This document shows positions 60,825-64,000 of a stretch of 64,000 bases of DNA, piece by piece; position 1 is the first letter of the stretch, and the number at the start of each line of letters is the position of its first letter. This DNA comes from Lactobacillus sp. ESL0791. Lineage in GTDB: Bacteria > Bacillota > Bacilli > Lactobacillales > Lactobacillaceae. Made by a program: the position numbers and the translations under genes. Location: NCBI RefSeq assembly GCF_029433255.1, contig NZ_JAQTHU010000001.1, forward strand, positions 868,001 through 932,000, read 5' to 3'. Below the pieces are notes generated by a model, which was not told where the DNA came from, did no database searches, and was given only the letters and a program-made list of their open reading frames with translations.

Positions 60825-61862
60825 TTATTTGTAATCCAGCTCAAAATCTTTAGCTGAAAAGAAGTGCATTTTGTTATTAAAAATATAGTTGGTAATTAGC
60901 GCTAATGCAATCGGCAAAATAAAGAATAATATGATAATAAGCATAATATTAGCAAAATTGCTGCTGCGTCCGGCCATTGCTGTGATTGGTCCAATCAAAC
61001 CGGAAAAACCAAAGCCTGCACTCATTGGGGTGCCACTGATTTTAAAAATTGCGCCGATTCCGCCCAGGATTCCGGCATTTAGTAAAACGGGAATTAGTAA
61101 CTTAGGTTTGGTCATTAAGTTTGCCATTTGCATCTTAGGCGAGCCCAAGAAGTGAGCAAGTGAGGTTCCCAGGGAATTTGCCTTCCAGCCAAAAACTGCT
61201 AGGGCAAAACCAACGGCGGTGATTCCTAAATTAGCGGAACCGGATGCGATGCCGGAAAGGCCAATTGCAGTGGCGATTCCCACTGATGAAATCGGTGAGA
61301 CGATTAAAAAGCCAAAAATAATTCCCATGATGATTCCCATGATAATCGGCTGCAAGCTCATCAGGTGTTCAACCCCGATGCCAATAAGTGCGGTGAACTG
61401 TCCGACTGGTTTTAGCGTGAGAATCCCAATTCCACCAGCGATTACTAAAACCAGTAGCGGAACGAGTAAAATCGTGTAAGCTTTTAATTTTTGTCCAAAG
61501 AAGAGGACTAAGCCGTAAGCGATCATGATGGTGATGGCTGTGTTGATCACATCGCCGCTGCCCATGACATGGATTTTCCCATTTTGCATGGTAAAATTAC
61601 CAGCTGCTGCAGTTGCTGCTAGTGCAAGTGAAGATGTCTGAATTGGCGACAGCTTGGCGGTCATGCCCACGCAGACGGCACTGATTGCTGGCAATAATGA
61701 GCTGGCAAACGTGGTTAATACTAAAATAAATCCGAGGCCTGGCCAGTGTGGTACTAGAGCCTTAATTAGCTGGTTAACTAAGGCTCCTGGAACGAGTGAC
61801 ACGACAATTCCGATTGATAAACCGTTCAGGGTGTCTAAGATAATTTTTTTAAGTAATTTCAT
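60825..61862 (-). CDS. EIIC_2-family permease (PTS sugar transporter subunit IIC-like, PF13303 type)
   Basis: 345-residue membrane protein with about nine or ten hydrophobic helices. LSIGIVVSLVPGALVNQLIK near the N-terminus, a GDVINTAITIMIAYG segment and IVSPISSVGIATAIGLSG are typical of the PTS_EIIC_2 family. No EIIA/EIIB domains or genes are present, so phosphotransfer is doubtful; the family is better seen as a permease of unknown substrate. TAAGGAGA precedes the ATG at 61862. Transcription is probably controlled by the Tyr/Phe-rich leader and competing hairpins at 61881-62073. Confidence 0.82.
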   Translation of the reverse strand: MKLLKKIILDTLNGLSIGIVVSLVPGALVNQLIKALVPHWPGLGFILVLTTFASSLLPAISAVCVGMTAKLSPIQTSSLALAATAAAGNFTMQNGKIHVMGSGDVINTAITIMIAYGLVLFFGQKLKAYTILLVPLLVLVIAGGIGILTLKPVGQFTALIGIGVEHLMSLQPIIMGIIMGIIFGFLIVSPISSVGIATAIGLSGIASGSANLGITAVGFALAVFGWKANSLGTSLAHFLGSPKMQMANLMTKPKLLIPVLLNAGILGGIGAIFKISGTPMSAGFGFSGLIGPITAMAGRSSNFANIMLIIILFFILPIALALITNYIFNNKMHFFSAKDFELDYK

Positions 61863-61880
61863 TTTTTCTCCTTAAAATTA

Positions 61881-61920
61881 AAAGTGCACACAGACGACGA
61901 CAACTGTGTGCACTTTTATA
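61881..61920 (-). terminator. Leader terminator upstream of the EIIC_2 gene
   Basis: Stem AAAGTGCACACAG / CTGTGTGCACTTT (61881-61893 with 61904-61916), perfect 13 bp, then TTTTAATTTT on the minus strand. It lies 19 bases before the start codon, so it can block the gene. A second hairpin (CACACAG 61946-61952 / CTGTGTG 61970-61976) can compete with it. Confidence 0.7.
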
Positions 61921-62001
61921 TGTTAGGAAAAAATCTTATTTACGGCACACAGTTAATTAAATTAATGACCTGTGTGACAATAAATAGCAAAAATACGGCC
62001 C

Positions 62002-62073
62002 TCAGATCAAGATGCTAAAGTACCGAAAATAATATGAAACTATTGGTTGATTAATTTTTATTTTAGTCGTCAT
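62002..62073 (-). CDS. Leader peptide, Tyr/Phe-rich
   Basis: 23-residue ORF MTTKIKINQPIVSYYFRYFS-ILI with GAAAGG about 8 bases upstream and a promoter (TTGCCT, 17, TATCAT at plus-strand 62105-62133). The cluster YYFRYF (Tyr3, Phe2 of six) suggests that translation senses charged tRNA-Tyr/Phe. No gene function beyond control is expected. Confidence 0.6.
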   Translation of the reverse strand: MTTKIKINQPIVSYYFRYFSILI

Positions 62074-62104
62074 AATTAAAACCTTTCATAAATATTTAAT
62101 CAAT

Positions 62105-62133
62105 ATGATACAGTAGTTCACACAAAAAGGCAA
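62105..62133 (-). promoter_or_regulatory. Promoter of the leader/EIIC_2 transcript
   Basis: On the minus strand, TTGCCT (-35), a 17-base spacer and TATCAT (-10), about 30 bases before the leader ATG. Confidence 0.6.
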
Positions 62134-62216
62134 GCAGAATGTTAAAAAGCAAATTTGCTTAGAAATATAAAAAAGGCAACTGGGAATTATGCTTAACTCT
62201 TAGTTGTCTTTTGAAA

Positions 62217-62290
62217 TGATCCGGGTGAGATTCGAACCCACGACCCACGGTTTAGAAGACCGTTGCTCTATCCAGCTGAGCTACCAGACC
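62217..62290 (-). tRNA. tRNA-Arg (anticodon TCT)
   Basis: 74-base cloverleaf. Acceptor GGTCTGG pairs with CCGGATC (two G-U pairs), D-arm GCTC-AGCTGGATA-GAGC, anticodon arm ACGGTCTTCTAAACCGT with TCT, T-arm GTGGG-TTCGAAT-CTCAC. The discriminator is A, and CCA is not encoded. It reads AGA/AGG codons. Confidence 0.95.
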
Positions 62291-62744
62291 ATCGTATGTT
62301 TGTTTTGTTCTTTTCAGAACAGTAATTATTATAGAGAATTATTCCGCGTATTGCAATGATTATTTTTGCCTAACAATTTAATGTGTCTAACGTTTAAGAT
62401 GCTAGTTTCGAAAAAACATAAGAGTTCTAGTTAATCGAATTTTAAAATTTTTAAAAATGCTATGATAAAGAAAAATATTCTTAAAAAATAACATTTAATC
62501 AAAAAATATTTCTAATAATTTGCTTTTAATAAGCCAAATTAAATTTTTATTTAAAAATTTAATTGTAATTATTTGCTTAGTAAAATATCTAAAAGCAAAG
62601 ATTGCTAGCGTTTAAAGATTAAAATACAGTTATTTTAAAGCGAAAAAATAATTTGTTTACATTTTTATTTATGCGATTTATAATAACATCCGTGATAATT
62701 AATTATGGCTATGTATAGTAGCTTATGTTAATGAAAGGAATAGA
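62291..62744. other. AT-rich region upstream of the adhesin gene
   Basis: About 450 bases, very rich in A and T, without a gene or RNA that I can support. A near-consensus promoter lies at its right end (62656-62684). Confidence 0.6.
62656..62684 (+). promoter_or_regulatory. Adhesin promoter
   Basis: TTTACA (62656-62661), 17-base spacer, TATAAT (62679-62684). Transcription would start ~55 bases before the adhesin ATG. Confidence 0.7.
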
Positions 62745-64000
62745 ATGTTGGGTAAAAATAATTTTGACGAACGATTGCGAAAAATGGAAATGCAGGCGAA
62801 AAATGATCGCTTTTCAATTCGTAAATTATCAGTTGGTGCCGTTTCAGTTTTATTGGGCTTTAGTTTTTTAAGTTTCACTTCGCAAACTGTCAAAGCCGAT
62901 GTTGTCAATCCAGACAAAGAAGATGTTCAGACTTCCACAAATAATAGCATTAATGAAAACACTGAAGAGCAGCATGCAGCAAATGCACCGAAAAAAACTC
63001 AAGCTGCTGGTAATAAACTTGATACTTATTCTGGATTAACAGCTTTTTTAAAAGAAAGTGGGCAAACTTTGGCTGATAATCCGGCTTCTATGTCAAGTTC
63101 ACCAGAAGATACTTTGGATAGTGTGGCCGCTTCAGCTAGTTCTGATTTTGACATTTCTAGCAGTTCGGATTCCGCAGTTAATGATAATAATTCAAATACA
63201 TCTGTTGCTGGCAGTACAGTTGCAACTTCTTCCGCGGCTAGTAGCCCAGCGACTGATATCACTGATGAAAATAATCAGACTGCCTCATCTAATCAGGATA
63301 TATCTGTATCTCCTAAGGATGAGGAACGGACTGGTTCAATTAACTTCAATACACCTTCGCGGCCGACATCTGATGCTAAGAATGGTGTTTCCAATTATGG
63401 AACGACGAAAGATGCACTGGTTCAAGTCGGCAATTGGAAAGACTTTAAAGATGCGCTGACAAATAAAAATATTCATAATATTGAAATAATTAATAACATT
63501 CGGGCGGATGGTTCATCTAGTTCAATCAATCTGCCTCCCCGTAAATTAATTATTAAGTCAGGCGGTGATAATATCCCTGCGAATGGCTATATTATTGATT
63601 TTAGAAGTAGTTCTCCCTTAGATTCTGATAATTACAATACTGGGAAAATGGATGTAACTTATCAAGATCTCCAATTATATTGCCAGAATTATTTGGGATT
63701 GATGGATACAGTTGATGGAACAGATGGTCCATCAAGGATTACACTTGATAATGTTAAATTTACTGGATCGCAGGTCTTGTATTCAGGGCAATATACGGAT
63801 GTCCATATTAAGAATAATTTTTCTGCCGATGTTGTTGCTTTCTATAAAAATCCCCTGAATGCAATTGATCAAAACAATTATGATACTTATGGTCTTGATG
63901 GCCAACAGGCCTTTGAATTAAGTGAGAATGGTGAAAGGATTACTTTTGAAAAAGGCAGTAAAGCTGTTTTGTCAACCAGCGATGGCAATGTGATTGAAAT
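62745..64000 (+). CDS. YSIRK-signal surface adhesin, N-terminal part (cut by right edge)
   Basis: 418 residues of a large exported adhesin that continues past the window. The signal is RFSIRKLSVGAVSVLLGFSF, the YSIRK-type motif that targets secretion to the division septum. A Ser/Asn/Thr-rich region follows (~70-200), then a domain with WKDFKDALTNKNIHNIEIIN and strands of the pectate-lyase-like/BspA type often found in mucus- or fibre-binding proteins. AAAGGAATAG precedes the ATG. An LPXTG end is expected but not visible. Confidence 0.82.
   Translation, partial: MLGKNNFDERLRKMEMQAKNDRFSIRKLSVGAVSVLLGFSFLSFTSQTVKADVVNPDKEDVQTSTNNSINENTEEQHAANAPKKTQAAGNKLDTYSGLTAFLKESGQTLADNPASMSSSPEDTLDSVAASASSDFDISSSSDSAVNDNNSNTSVAGSTVATSSAASSPATDITDENNQTASSNQDISVSPKDEERTGSINFNTPSRPTSDAKNGVSNYGTTKDALVQVGNWKDFKDALTNKNIHNIEIINNIRADGSSSSINLPPRKLIIKSGGDNIPANGYIIDFRSSSPLDSDNYNTGKMDVTYQDLQLYCQNYLGLMDTVDGTDGPSRITLDNVKFTGSQVLYSGQYTDVHIKNNFSADVVAFYKNPLNAIDQNNYDTYGLDGQQAFELSENGERITFEKGSKAVLSTSDGNVIE

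Noticed and set aside
62221..62290. Attachment-site duplication at tRNA-Arg
   Set aside because: No second copy of the tRNA 3' part was noticed nearby and no integrase is present.
1..64000. Insertion sequences, prophage or integrase genes
   Set aside because: No transposase, integrase, terminase or capsid-like frame was found in the window; only TA loci and possible relics suggest mobility.

Overview
The window looks like a chromosomal segment of a Lactobacillus sensu stricto (delbrueckii/acidophilus group). The evidence is low-to-moderate GC, strong AAGGAGG-type ribosome sites, secreted proteins with SLAP (S-layer type) cell-wall domains, a YSIRK-signal adhesin, the order pta-tsaE-(exonuclease)-murB-cdaA-cdaR-glmM, and a comG operon followed by an N6-methylase-like gene and ackA. 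The species cannot be fixed from the sequence alone.

Layout. 1-5860: core genes for acetate metabolism (pta, cut by the left edge), t6A tRNA modification (tsaE), cell-wall precursors (murB, glmM) and c-di-AMP (cdaA, cdaR). 5884-7431: a two-gene cassette of unknown function, with a glycosyltransferase-like first protein; a diverged second copy lies at 43537-45061. 7638-8251: a HigBA-type toxin-antitoxin (TA) pair whose toxin is frameshifted. 8339-11631: two tandem half-size ABC exporters on the minus strand with almost identical ATPase halves. 11942-13753: glmS. 14-24.5 kb: an accessory zone dense in TA loci, with a Phd/YafQ-like pair, a YefM/YoeB pair and five small-RNA type I-like loci. These share promoter and RNA features but carry two unrelated hydrophobic peptides. 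A Cof-type phosphatase and a copY-like repressor lie in the same zone.

18.4-29.5 kb: a surface-glycoprotein region. Three secreted proteins each carry two SLAP domains. Two of them have Ser/Pro- or Ser-rich low-complexity segments, and each of those two is followed, after an intrinsic terminator, by a GT4 glycosyltransferase resembling the TagE/GtfA family. I infer that these are dedicated substrate-enzyme pairs. 29.8-33.3 kb: an ABC-F protein, then an EmrB/QacA-type efflux pump with its MarR regulator and a palindromic operator. 33.4-43.3 kb: an M20 peptidase (DapE-like), a lipoprotein, GNAT, an NAD(P)-binding protein, an MFS permease with an adenosine-deaminase-family enzyme, a split ThrE exporter, a HIT protein, MazEF, and yjdF with a probable yjdF riboswitch.

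45-52 kb: GrpB-like protein, an FtsX-type ABC exporter with a Cof phosphatase, an amino-acid permease and YebC. 52.9-58.8 kb: the comGA-G pseudopilus operon, a methylase-like gene and ackA. 58.8-64 kb: tmRNA, a hypothetical membrane protein, an EIIC_2-family permease behind a Tyr/Phe-rich leader peptide with competing hairpins, tRNA-Arg(TCT), and the start of a large YSIRK adhesin cut by the right edge.

Most promising for new biology: (i) the type I TA family, in which one RNA framework carries different toxins; (ii) the SLAP glycoprotein + GT4 pairs with a terminator between the genes; (iii) the duplicated two-gene cassette.
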